Source of the DNA: Pyrinomonadaceae bacterium
Lineage (GTDB): Bacteria; Acidobacteriota; Blastocatellia; Pyrinomonadales; Pyrinomonadaceae
Length of the DNA stretch: 62,280 nucleotides
Assembly (NCBI GenBank): GCA_022843305.1
Contig: JALHNX010000007.1
Span: 1-62,280, forward strand
Direction of reading: 5' to 3'
A program made the translations under genes and the position numbers. Of this stretch, positions 53,244 to 61,397 are shown in pieces. The notes beneath the pieces were generated by a model that worked only from the letters and a program-made list of their open reading frames with translations, did no database searches and was not told the origin of the DNA. The number at the start of each line of letters is the position of its first letter. Within the stretch, counting starts at the first letter, position 1.

Positions 53244-54497
53244 TTGGAAACAACCACTAATCAGTCAATTTTATTTGCAATCGGAATTAATCACAAAACC
53301 GCGCCGGTCGAGTTTCGTGAGAGAATTTACGTGCAAGATGTGGAAATTCCCGCACTTCTCGGCGAACTCAGGAAAACTCTCGACGAAGCGGTCGTCATTT
53401 CGACCTGCAACCGCATCGAAATTTACGGAGTAACTTCGCGCACCGACATTGATCTGGATTTTTACAAAGATCTGGTCATTGATTTTAAGAACGCGCGGGA
53501 TTTTATCCGCCGCGACGATTTTTTCGGGATGATCTCCTGCGCCGCCTGCCAGCAGCTTTTCCGCGTGACGACGAGTCTTGATTCAAAGATCGTCGGCGAT
53601 ATGCAGATCCTCGGACAGGTGCGCGATTCGTTTCAGCTCGCGGAAAGACACAGATCAACCGGCAAAGTTCTCAACCAGATGTTTCAGCGCAGTTTCAAGA
53701 TCGGCAAACAGGTACGCACGGAAACCAACCTGCACAAAGGTGCGGTTTCGATCAGCTCGGCGGCGGTCGAACTGGCTTTGAAAACGCTCGGCACATTGGC
53801 AAACAAAAATGTTCTGATTATCGGCGCGGGAAATATGGCGCGTTTGACGGCTGAAAGTCTGTTGAAAAAGAATGTCGGCAAAATCTTCATCACCAACCGC
53901 ACCCGCGCACACGCCGACGAGCTTTTGGAAAGCCTCAAAGCGGAAGGCGAATTTAAAGGCGAAGTTGTTGATTTTACGGAATTAAAAAAGCATCTTAACG
54001 AAACCGATCTGGTTATCAGTTCGACCAGTTCACCCGCGCCGATTATCGAAAAGGCTGATTTTGCCGCGCAAACAAACAAAATTTTATTGATTGACATCGC
54101 CGTTCCGCGCGACATTGCGCCCGAAACGGCGGAATGCGCGGCGGTCGAACTCAAAAATATTGACGACCTGAACGCGATTGTTGATAAAAATCATCAACGC
54201 CGGATGTCGGATCTGCCGCTCGTTCAGCAGATTATAATGCGCGAAATGTCGGATTTTTTGATCTGGTATTACTCGCTTCCGCTGTTGCCGGCAAAAATGC
54301 GCGGCGGCGCAAAACCCGACGCTGAAACGCAAAAAGAAATCGTCCGCGTCAAAGAATTTCTTTTGGGAAATCTGCCGCAGTTGCACAAACTGGCGATGCA
54401 GAAAGGAACTGATTTCGCGGGACATATCGAAGTCGTCAACAAATTAACGGCGATGAAGGAAGCGTCAGTCGAAGCGAGGTTTGAAATTGAAGCGTAA
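53244..54497 (+). CDS. hemA: Glutamyl-tRNA reductase
   Basis: Reduces Glu-tRNA(Glu) to glutamate-1-semialdehyde with NADPH, first step of the C5 heme pathway. 417 residues. FAIGINHKTAPVEFRERIYV, VISTCNRIEIYG with the active Cys, DSKIVGDMQILGQVRDSF, FKIGKQVRTET, IGAGNMARLTAESLLKK and IFITNRTRAHADEL are all diagnostic. Start TTG 53244 gives METTTNQSILFAIGINHK; no closer start is possible without losing conserved residues. Overlaps hemC by 11 bases. First gene of the operon. Confidence 0.96.
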   Translation: METTTNQSILFAIGINHKTAPVEFRERIYVQDVEIPALLGELRKTLDEAVVISTCNRIEIYGVTSRTDIDLDFYKDLVIDFKNARDFIRRDDFFGMISCAACQQLFRVTTSLDSKIVGDMQILGQVRDSFQLAERHRSTGKVLNQMFQRSFKIGKQVRTETNLHKGAVSISSAAVELALKTLGTLANKNVLIIGAGNMARLTAESLLKKNVGKIFITNRTRAHADELLESLKAEGEFKGEVVDFTELKKHLNETDLVISSTSSPAPIIEKADFAAQTNKILLIDIAVPRDIAPETAECAAVELKNIDDLNAIVDKNHQRRMSDLPLVQQIIMREMSDFLIWYYSLPLLPAKMRGGAKPDAETQKEIVRVKEFLLGNLPQLHKLAMQKGTDFAGHIEVVNKLTAMKEASVEARFEIEA

Positions 54498-55440
54498 ATT
54501 TACAATCGGTTCAAGAGGTAGTCAGCTGGCGCTATGGCAGACGGGTTTTATAAAAGACTCGCTCGAAAAACACTTTCCCGAAGCGGCGTTTGACGTTCGC
54601 ATCATCAAAACAAAAGGCGATGCCGTTCTCGACACCGCGCTTTCCAAAATCGGCGACAAAGGACTTTTTACAAAGGAAATCGAAACCGCTCTGCTCAATA
54701 AAGAGATAGATTTAGCGGTTCACAGCCTGAAGGATTTACCGACCATTCAACCGGAAGGTTTACGAATCGGCGCGGTCAGCCGACGCGAAACTCCGAACGA
54801 TGTTTTTATCTCGAAACACTTTTCGTCAATCAGCGAACTGTCGAACGGCGCGCGCGTCGCGACGGGCAGCTTGCGCCGTAAAAGTCAGCTTTTAGCTTTT
54901 CGCCCCGACCTCGAAATCATCGAAATTCGCGGCAACGTGCCGACCCGCATCGAAAAACTTCTCGCATCCGATCTTGACGGAATGATTCTCGCGTTTGCGG
55001 GCGTTCATCGCCTCAATTTGGATTCGCACATCAAACAGATCATTCCGACCGAAATTTTACTGCCTGCTGTCGGACAGGGCGTGATGGCGGTTGAAATCCG
55101 CGAAGACGATACGGAAATCGCCGCGATGCTTAATGAAATCAACGACGCGGGAACGCAAGCCTGCATCACGGCGGAACGCGCATTCTTGCGGCGTTTGGAA
55201 GGCGGCTGTCAGGTTCCGATCGGCGCGATGGCATTTCTTGATAACGATAATATTTTTCTGCAAGGATTTGTCGGCAACACGGACGGCACGAAAGTTATCC
55301 GCGATTCGATAATCGGCGAAAAGGCGGCGGCGGAAAATCTCGGAATCGCTTTAGCGGAAAAATGTCTCGACGCGGGCGCGGCACAAATTTTAAGCGAAGC
55401 ACGAGCGGACGCGTCAAATACGGCAGGCGAGGTATTCTGA
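54487..55440 (+). CDS. hemC: Hydroxymethylbilane synthase (porphobilinogen deaminase)
   Basis: Polymerises four porphobilinogens. About 317 residues. Motifs: FTIGSRGSQLALWQTGFIK, IKTKGDAVLD, IDLAVHSLKDLPT, ATGSLRRKSQLLAFRPDLEI, GNVPTRIEKL and the dipyrromethane Cys in RLEGGCQVPIGAMAF. TTG 54487 is chosen because GAGG lies seven bases before it; TTG 54481 is in frame but too close. Overlaps hemA at the start and hemD at the stop (TGATG). Confidence 0.95.
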   Translation: MKRKFTIGSRGSQLALWQTGFIKDSLEKHFPEAAFDVRIIKTKGDAVLDTALSKIGDKGLFTKEIETALLNKEIDLAVHSLKDLPTIQPEGLRIGAVSRRETPNDVFISKHFSSISELSNGARVATGSLRRKSQLLAFRPDLEIIEIRGNVPTRIEKLLASDLDGMILAFAGVHRLNLDSHIKQIIPTEILLPAVGQGVMAVEIREDDTEIAAMLNEINDAGTQACITAERAFLRRLEGGCQVPIGAMAFLDNDNIFLQGFVGNTDGTKVIRDSIIGEKAAAENLGIALAEKCLDAGAAQILSEARADASNTAGEVF

Positions 55441-56189
55441 TGACAGCGGTTTTGGTCGTCAGAAAGTTTGACAATTTCAGCCGGATTTTGACCGAATATG
55501 GTTTTTCGGTGATAAATTCCCCGACGATTGAAACCCTTGCGTGTGAAGATTTACACGATCTGAGCGCGAAAATTTCCGCGCTCAAATACGACGGAATCTT
55601 TTTGACGAGCCGAACGGCAACCCGAATTGCTCTCAGCGAAATATTTTGTCAAGATTTTAGATACGGCGGAAAAGTTTACGTCCTGGGCAAAAGCAGTTTT
55701 GAACAGCTCAAAGACGAAAATCTCGATTTGTTCTTTATCGAGACGGCAAACACGGCGCGGGAAATGCTCGAAGCGATTCCGCCGGCAGAATTGAAAAACA
55801 AACGCTTTCTTTTTATTCGCGGCGAAAAATCGCTTCGCGCCGTGCCGGAGTTTTTAGAAAAACTTGCAACGGTTGATGAAATGATCGTTTATCAAACGCG
55901 TAAAATCAAGGTCGCTGAAGTTGTAAAAAAAGAAATCGAAGCCAAGGCAAAAAACGGCGAAATAGTTTGCGCCTGTTTTTTCAGCCCGAGCGGCGCGGAA
56001 AGTTTTTTGGAGCAGTTTGGCGCGCAGAGTTTACATCAAATAAAAATCGCCGCGATCGGAAAAACGACCGCCGATTTTTTCGCTAAAATAGATTTGAAAG
56101 TTGATTTTACGCCGACAAAAGCGAACGCGGAAGATTATGCGTTTGAGTTGGCAAATTATTTGGAACGCAATAAGTACAACAAACTTTAG
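55440..56189 (+). CDS. hemD: Uroporphyrinogen-III synthase
   Basis: Closes and inverts ring D of hydroxymethylbilane. 249 residues from ATG 55440 (GAGG seven bases before), overlapping the hemC stop by one base. The family is poorly conserved: VLVVRKFDNFSRILTEYG, YDGIFLTSRTATRIALSEIF, FLFIRGEKSLRAVPEFL, VDEMIVYQT, CFFSPSGAESFLEQFG and IAAIGKTTADFFAK fit it. Position in the operon makes it certain enough. The last codons NKL-stop belong to a palindromic repeat. Confidence 0.92.
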   Translation: MTAVLVVRKFDNFSRILTEYGFSVINSPTIETLACEDLHDLSAKISALKYDGIFLTSRTATRIALSEIFCQDFRYGGKVYVLGKSSFEQLKDENLDLFFIETANTAREMLEAIPPAELKNKRFLFIRGEKSLRAVPEFLEKLATVDEMIVYQTRKIKVAEVVKKEIEAKAKNGEIVCACFFSPSGAESFLEQFGAQSLHQIKIAAIGKTTADFFAKIDLKVDFTPTKANAEDYAFELANYLERNKYNKL

Positions 56190-56268
56190 TTTGTTGAAAT
56201 TCTGCGGAATTTGAAAACTTTAGTTGGTTGATAAATTAAGTGAAATTAAATCGGCAAACTAAAGTTCA
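56175..56268. repeat. CAACAAACTTTAGTTTGTTG palindrome and its partner
   Basis: The palindrome at 56177-56198 supplies the hemD stop codon. A partial partner, GGCAAACTAAAGTTCACC, lies near 56252-56268. Related to the motif at 31658-31723. Confidence 0.7.
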
Positions 56269-56289
56269 CCGTACATTAAGGAAATTATT

Positions 56290-57330
56290 TTGAACGAAAA
56301 TTCTTTATTTATCAGAGCCTGCAAACGGCAGGAAACCGAAAGAACGCCCGTGTGGATTATGCGGCAGGCGGGCAGATATTTGCCCGAATACCGCGCAATT
56401 CGTGAAAAACACGATTTTCTGACGATGTGCAAAACGCCCGAACTCGCTTCGGAAGTAACGGTTCAGCCGATTGACATTATCAAAACGGACGCGGCGATTC
56501 TTTTTTCCGACATTCTCGTGATTCCCGAAGCGATGGGAATGAATCTCGACATTATCGAATCGCAGGGTCCGGTTTTCGATAGTCCGATTCGCAGCGCGAA
56601 GGCGATTGAAAATCTAAACATCGAAGGTGTTGTCGAACGTTTAAATTATGTGATGGAAGCCGTCAAAATGACGAAAGAAAAACTGGCGGGTCGCGTGCCG
56701 CTGATCGGTTTTTCGGGAAGTCCTTGGACGCTCGCCTGTTATATGGTCGAAGGCAAAGGCTCGAAAAATTTCGACATCATCAAAAGTTTCATTTACAACG
56801 AACCGGCGGCGGCGCACCGGCTTTTGCAAATTTTGGCGGATTCGATTATCGAATACTTAAACGCGAAAATTCGCGCCGGATGCGATGCAGTTCAGATTTT
56901 CGATACGTGGGCAAGCATCTTGTCGCCTTCTGATTTCGAGGAATTTTCCTTAAAATATATCCGTTACATTTGCGAAAATCTGGAAACCGGCGGCGCACCC
57001 GTGATCGTTTTTGCGAAAGGCGTGAGTTCTTACGCGAAACTGGCGGAATTGAAATGCGATTCGCTCGGCGTTGACTGGACGAAAGAGATCGGCACGGTTC
57101 GCAAAGAAATTAACGGAACAAAGGCTTTGCAGGGAAATATGGACCCGACCGTGCTTTTTGCGCCGAAGCAAAAAATTCGCGAAGAAACAGAGCGCGTCCT
57201 CGAAAGTTACGGCACGGGCGCGGGACACGTTTTCAATCTCGGTCACGGTATTTTGCCGAAAACGCCGGTCGAAAATACGCAGTATTTTGTCGAATGCGTC
57301 AAAGAATTGAGCGCGAAATATCACGCTTGA
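56290..57330 (+). CDS. hemE: Uroporphyrinogen decarboxylase
   Basis: Removes four carboxyls to give coproporphyrinogen III. 346 residues. RTPVWIMRQAGRYLPEYR, ILFSDILVIPEAMGM, GFSGSPWTLACYMVEGKGSK, QIFDTWASIL, GVSSYAKLAELKCDSLGVDW and GNMDPTVLF are diagnostic. Start TTG 56290, with AAGGAA in the SD place. 100 bases after hemD, with the palindromic repeat between. Confidence 0.96.
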   Translation: MNENSLFIRACKRQETERTPVWIMRQAGRYLPEYRAIREKHDFLTMCKTPELASEVTVQPIDIIKTDAAILFSDILVIPEAMGMNLDIIESQGPVFDSPIRSAKAIENLNIEGVVERLNYVMEAVKMTKEKLAGRVPLIGFSGSPWTLACYMVEGKGSKNFDIIKSFIYNEPAAAHRLLQILADSIIEYLNAKIRAGCDAVQIFDTWASILSPSDFEEFSLKYIRYICENLETGGAPVIVFAKGVSSYAKLAELKCDSLGVDWTKEIGTVRKEINGTKALQGNMDPTVLFAPKQKIREETERVLESYGTGAGHVFNLGHGILPKTPVENTQYFVECVKELSAKYHA

Positions 57331-57378
57331 TTTTGGATTTTGGATTTTGGATTTGAAATTTCAGATTTGAAATCAAAT
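57330..57378. repeat. Heptamer microrepeat (ATTTTGG) and hairpin
   Basis: Tandem ATTTTGG from the hemE stop, then GATTTGAAATTTCAGATTTG as a near palindrome. Arms are less clearly paired than in other copies. Lies inside the heme operon, between hemE and hemN. Confidence 0.7.
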
Positions 57379-57389
57379 GGGAAGTAAAA

Positions 57390-58778
57390 ATGAGCAATTT
57401 CAAACATTTAGACGTTGATATTTTGAAGAAATTCAACCAACCCGGACCGCGTTATACCTCTTATCCGACCGCGCCCGTTTTTAGCGATAAATTTACGCCG
57501 GAAGATTATAAAGGCGAAATCATCGAAACGAACGCCGAACAAAATCCGACCGATATTTCGCTTTATTTTCACTTCCCTTTCTGCGACACGCTCTGCTATT
57601 TTTGCGGCTGCAATATGTTGGTCACGCAGAAACGCGAACATATCAGCGAATATAACGACTATCTGAAAAAGGAGATTGACCTGCTCGTGCCGCTGATCTC
57701 CGAAAAACGCAAGGTCGAGCAGATGCATTGGGGCGGCGGCACGCCGACTTATCTGACACCGGATGAAATCCGCGACATCGGCAATTACATCAAAGAAAGA
57801 TTCGATTTTGCCGACGACATCGAAGCGAGCGTCGAAATTGACCCGCGCGGATTAACAAAGGAACATCTGGAAGCCCTGCGCGAGGTCGGGTTTAACCGCA
57901 CGAGCTTCGGCGTGCAGGATTTTAACCCGCAAGTTCAGGAAGCGGTCAACCGCATTCAATCCGAAGAACTGACGCGCCAAACCGTCGAATGGGCGCGCGA
58001 ACTCGGTTTTCAAAGCATCAATCTCGATCTCATCTACGGTCTGCCGCATCAAACGCTCGAAACTTTCACGGAAACCGTCGAGAGAATCATTGATATTTCG
58101 CCCGACCGGATCGCCGTTTTCAATTACGCGCACGTGCCGTGGCTCAAAAAACATCAGGTGTTGATCAAAGCCGAAGATTTGCCTTCGACGGACGAGCGTC
58201 TGCAAATTTTGAAAATGACGATTGAAAAATTGATGAACGCGGGCTACGAATACATCGGGATGGATCATTTTGCGAAACCGGCGGATGAGCTTGCGGTCGC
58301 GCAGAAAAACGGCACGCTTTACCGCAATTTTCAGGGTTATTCGACCAAAGCCGGCTGCGACGTTTACGCGTTCGGACTTTCGGCGATCTCACAGTTTCAG
58401 AACATTTACGCGCAAAACATCAAGCGTCTGCCGGATTATTACAAACGCATCAACGAAAACGAACCGGCGACAAATGTCGGCTATCGAATGAGTTTCGACG
58501 ACCACGTGCGCAAGGAAACGATCAATCAATTGATGTGTAATCTCGAAATTGACAAACGCGAGATCGAAGCAAAATTCAGGATTGATTTTGAAGATTATTT
58601 CGCGTCGGATATTCCGAAACTCGAAGTTTTCGTGTTGGACGGCTTGTTGGAAAACGACGCGGACAAAATCAGAGTAACGGGATCGGGCATTCTCGTCATT
58701 CGCAACATTGCGATGTGTTTTGACGCGTATTTAGCGCAAATGATGAAGGAAAAACCTGTTTTCTCGAAAACGGTTTAG
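57390..58778 (+). CDS. hemN: Oxygen-independent coproporphyrinogen III dehydrogenase
   Basis: Radical SAM enzyme decarboxylating coproporphyrinogen III anaerobically. 462 residues, HemN rather than HemW length. N-terminal substrate motif GPRYTSYPTAPVF, the cluster motif LYFHFPFCDTLCYFCGCN (CxxxCxxC plus fourth Cys), HWGGGTPTYLTPDEI, NRTSFGVQDFNPQVQEAVNR, INLDLIYGLPHQTLE and the second SAM site YIGMDHFAKPADELAVAQ. The C-terminal domain is complete. Gene order is in the operon. An oxygen-dependent copro oxidase is not seen. Confidence 0.96.
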   Translation: MSNFKHLDVDILKKFNQPGPRYTSYPTAPVFSDKFTPEDYKGEIIETNAEQNPTDISLYFHFPFCDTLCYFCGCNMLVTQKREHISEYNDYLKKEIDLLVPLISEKRKVEQMHWGGGTPTYLTPDEIRDIGNYIKERFDFADDIEASVEIDPRGLTKEHLEALREVGFNRTSFGVQDFNPQVQEAVNRIQSEELTRQTVEWARELGFQSINLDLIYGLPHQTLETFTETVERIIDISPDRIAVFNYAHVPWLKKHQVLIKAEDLPSTDERLQILKMTIEKLMNAGYEYIGMDHFAKPADELAVAQKNGTLYRNFQGYSTKAGCDVYAFGLSAISQFQNIYAQNIKRLPDYYKRINENEPATNVGYRMSFDDHVRKETINQLMCNLEIDKREIEAKFRIDFEDYFASDIPKLEVFVLDGLLENDADKIRVTGSGILVIRNIAMCFDAYLAQMMKEKPVFSKTV

Positions 58779-58782
58779 ACCG

Positions 58783-58901
58783 GAGCGCCGTCATCCTGAC
58801 GGCAATAAGCGCGAAGCGCGAAAGATTGCAATGTAAGAAGATAAGTATCAGCGTAATTACGCTGCTTTCAGCAACGTTTGCCGTCAGGATGACGGCGTTC
58901 C
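58783..58901. repeat. Fold-back element with GGAGCGCCGTCATCCTGACGGC ends
   Basis: Starts GGAGCGCCGTCATCCTGACG and ends CCGTCAGGATGACGGCGTTCC-like. Inner AAGCGCGAAGCGCGAAAG-type hairpins. Inside the heme operon, between hemN and hemH. Confidence 0.9.
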
Positions 58902-58907
58902 AATATT

Positions 58908-59912
58908 ATGCAAGAAAAAGTCGGGGTAGTTTTATTAAATTTAGGCGGACCGGATTCGCTCGAAGCGGTCGAGCCGTTTCTTTACAATCTTTTTGTTGAT
59001 CCGGACATTATCAATTTCCCGGGTAGTTTTCTGGTCAGAAAACCGCTCGCGCGGCTGATCTCGTCAAAACGTCATCCGAGCATTCAGGAACAGTATAAAA
59101 AAATCGGCGGAAAATCGCCGCTCAAGGAATTTACGCTCGGGCAGGCGCGGCTTTTGGAAGAAAAGTTAAATGAAAATTTTCCGGCGCGGGTTTTTGCCGC
59201 GATGCGCTACTGGCATCCGTTCACGGCTGAGGTTTTGGACGAGATCGAAAAAGAAGGCATCAAAAAAGTTATTCTGCTGCCGCTTTACCCGCAATATTCA
59301 AAAGCGACGACCGAATCGAGCGTCAAGGAATGGAAAAAACAACTCGCCGAGCGCGGCGGAATTGACGGTTTGCAGTGGTCGCTGATCGAGCATTATTACG
59401 ATTTTCCGCCTTATCTGGACGCTTTTATCGAGCGCATCAATCAGGGTTTGGAAAGATTTCCCGCCGAACAGCGCGACAAAGTAAATATTTTGTTCAGCGC
59501 ACACGGCACGCCGATGAAGCTCGTCCGCGAAGGCGACCCGTATTCCGGTCATATCTGCGAAACGGTTTCGGCGATTATGGAGCGCGGCGGCTGGGCAAAT
59601 CCGCATCATTTATGTTTTCAGTCAAAGGTCGGACCGCAAAAATGGCTGACACCTTCAACGCCGACGACGATTGAAGAATTAGCCGCTGAAGGCGTAAAAA
59701 ATATGCTGCTCGTGCCGGTCGCGTTTGCGTCCGATCATCTCGAAACATTGTTTGAACTTGGCATCGAATATCGCCACATCGCCGAACAGAAAGGCGTTGA
59801 TCGTTACGAAGTGACGGAAGGCTTGAATTATTCCGAAAAATTCATCGACGCGCTCGCACAGCTTGTTTTTCAAAAGTTAGGAGCCTTGGGAAAAGCCGCA
59901 AAATCTATTTAA
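58908..59912 (+). CDS. hemH: Ferrochelatase
   Basis: Inserts ferrous iron into protoporphyrin IX. 334 residues. VVLLNLGGPDSLEAVEPFLY, NLFVDPDII, KIGGKSPLKEFTLGQARLLE, MRYWHPFTAEVLDEI, LLPLYPQYSKATTESSVKE, catalytic His in ILFSAHGTPMKLV and Glu in PVAFASDHLETLFELGIEY. No Fe-S Cys cluster at the C-terminus. Protoporphyrin-type rather than coproporphyrin pathway fits with hemN and hemG next to it. Confidence 0.96.
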   Translation: MQEKVGVVLLNLGGPDSLEAVEPFLYNLFVDPDIINFPGSFLVRKPLARLISSKRHPSIQEQYKKIGGKSPLKEFTLGQARLLEEKLNENFPARVFAAMRYWHPFTAEVLDEIEKEGIKKVILLPLYPQYSKATTESSVKEWKKQLAERGGIDGLQWSLIEHYYDFPPYLDAFIERINQGLERFPAEQRDKVNILFSAHGTPMKLVREGDPYSGHICETVSAIMERGGWANPHHLCFQSKVGPQKWLTPSTPTTIEELAAEGVKNMLLVPVAFASDHLETLFELGIEYRHIAEQKGVDRYEVTEGLNYSEKFIDALAQLVFQKLGALGKAAKSI

Positions 59913-61244
59913 ATGAGTAAATCCATCTGCATCATCGGCGGCGGAATTTCCGGTTTGACGACCGCGTATCTTTTGAAAAAGAAAGGTTTCGCGGTGACGG
60001 TTTTCGAGCGGTCGGAAAAGACGGGCGGAAATGTGCAGACAATTCAAAAAGACGGCTACACGGTCGAGCAGGGTCCGAACAGTCTTTTAAAATCGCCGCG
60101 TCTTGTTGATCTGGTCAAACTTTTGAATCTTGAAAGCAAAGTCATCGCGGCGGACGAATCGGCGAAAAAACGTTATATTTTATCCGACGGAAAGCTCGAA
60201 GCGATGGGACCGAAATCTTTTGTCAACGGTTATTTTTCGCTGAAAACGGTTTTGAGTTTGATCCGCGAACCGTTCGTTCGTTCGAAATCCCCCGAAAACG
60301 AATCGGTCGCGCAGTTTGTTTCGCGGCGCATCAGCGCGGAGTTTCTCGATAAAGCGATTGACCCTTTTGTGTCAGGAGTTTATGCGGGCGATCCGAATAA
60401 TTTAAGTATGCGCTCGGCGTTTCCAAAGCTTTTTGAAATGGAGCGCGATTTCGGCAGTTTGATTATGGGCACGTTTCGCCGCAAGACGGAAAAACCCGAC
60501 CCGAATTTTCCGCGCACTTTTTCGTTTCACGGCGGTTTGAAAACGCTGATTGACGCGCTCGCGGCGGAAATCGGCGACGGAATTAAACTTTCTGCGTCCG
60601 TCAATGCGATTGAAGAAACTGCGGACGGTAAATTTCGCGTTAATGAACAAGAATTCGATGCGGTCGTTATTTCAACTCCGGCGTTTGTCGCGGCTGATTT
60701 GGTTAAAAGCCGTGATGAAAACCTCGCTAAATTATTGAGCGAAGTAAATTATCCGCAGGTCGCGGTCGTCGTTTTGGGTTTTAAGTCGGAGAAAATCAGA
60801 AAAGAATTGGATGGTTTCGGTTTTCTGATCCCGAGCAAGGAACGCCGCCCGATTCTCGGAACGCTGTTTCATTCGGCGGTTTTCCCCGAACGCGCGCCCG
60901 ACGGGTTTCAGCTTTTGATGACGTTTGTCGGCGGCGTTCGTGCGGGCGATAAATTGGACGAAAAATCTGATGACAAATTAAATGCAATGGTTTTAGAACA
61001 GCTCGGCGAAATTTTAGGCGTTGCGGGCGAGCCTGATTTCGTTCACATCAAACGCTGGAAACGCGCGATTCCGCAATACCGCGTCGGTTATGAAGCGGTA
61101 ACGGAAACGGTCGCGGATTTTGAAAAGAAAAATCGCGGCGTTTATTTTTGCAGTAATTTTTATCGCGGCATTTCGATGGGCGACTGCGTGAAAAATGCTT
61201 TTGAAACCGCTGACAGTATTGAGAACTTTTTGAAGGAAAATTAG
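59913..61244 (+). CDS. hemG: Protoporphyrinogen oxidase, FAD-dependent HemY type
   Basis: Six-electron oxidation of protoporphyrinogen IX. 443 residues, starting directly after the hemH stop with no spacer. FAD-binding ICIIGGGISGLTTAYLLKKK, FERSEKTGGNVQTIQ, QGPNSLLKSPRLVDLVKLL, VSGVYAGDPNNLSMRSAFPK, FSFHGGLKTLIDALAAEIG and AIPQYRVGYEA, ending GVYFCSNFYRGISMGDCVKN. The HemY family uses O2. Paired with oxygen-independent HemN in one operon. Symbol hemG/hemY are both used for this family. Confidence 0.95.
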   Translation: MSKSICIIGGGISGLTTAYLLKKKGFAVTVFERSEKTGGNVQTIQKDGYTVEQGPNSLLKSPRLVDLVKLLNLESKVIAADESAKKRYILSDGKLEAMGPKSFVNGYFSLKTVLSLIREPFVRSKSPENESVAQFVSRRISAEFLDKAIDPFVSGVYAGDPNNLSMRSAFPKLFEMERDFGSLIMGTFRRKTEKPDPNFPRTFSFHGGLKTLIDALAAEIGDGIKLSASVNAIEETADGKFRVNEQEFDAVVISTPAFVAADLVKSRDENLAKLLSEVNYPQVAVVVLGFKSEKIRKELDGFGFLIPSKERRPILGTLFHSAVFPERAPDGFQLLMTFVGGVRAGDKLDEKSDDKLNAMVLEQLGEILGVAGEPDFVHIKRWKRAIPQYRVGYEAVTETVADFEKKNRGVYFCSNFYRGISMGDCVKNAFETADSIENFLKEN

Positions 61245-61252
61245 ATAAGACT

Positions 61253-61382
61253 GGAGCGCAAGCGGCTCGCTTGCAACGGCGCGAAGCGTCGCAAAAAACG
61301 CTTCGATTTTCTTAAAAGTTGAAAGCAAACGGAAGTTTTTTAGATTGCTCCGCAATCTTGCAAGCGAGCCGCCTCTCGCTCC
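61253..61382. repeat. Fold-back element with GGAGCG/CGCTCC ends
   Basis: Starts GGAGCGCAAGCGGCTCGCTT and ends AAGCGAGCCGCCTCTCGCTCC-like. Inside, GAAGCGTCGCAAAAAACGCTTC and an AGATTGCTCCGCAATCT hairpin. Between hemG and hemB. Confidence 0.9.
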
Positions 61383-61397
61383 AGTCATTTATAACAA

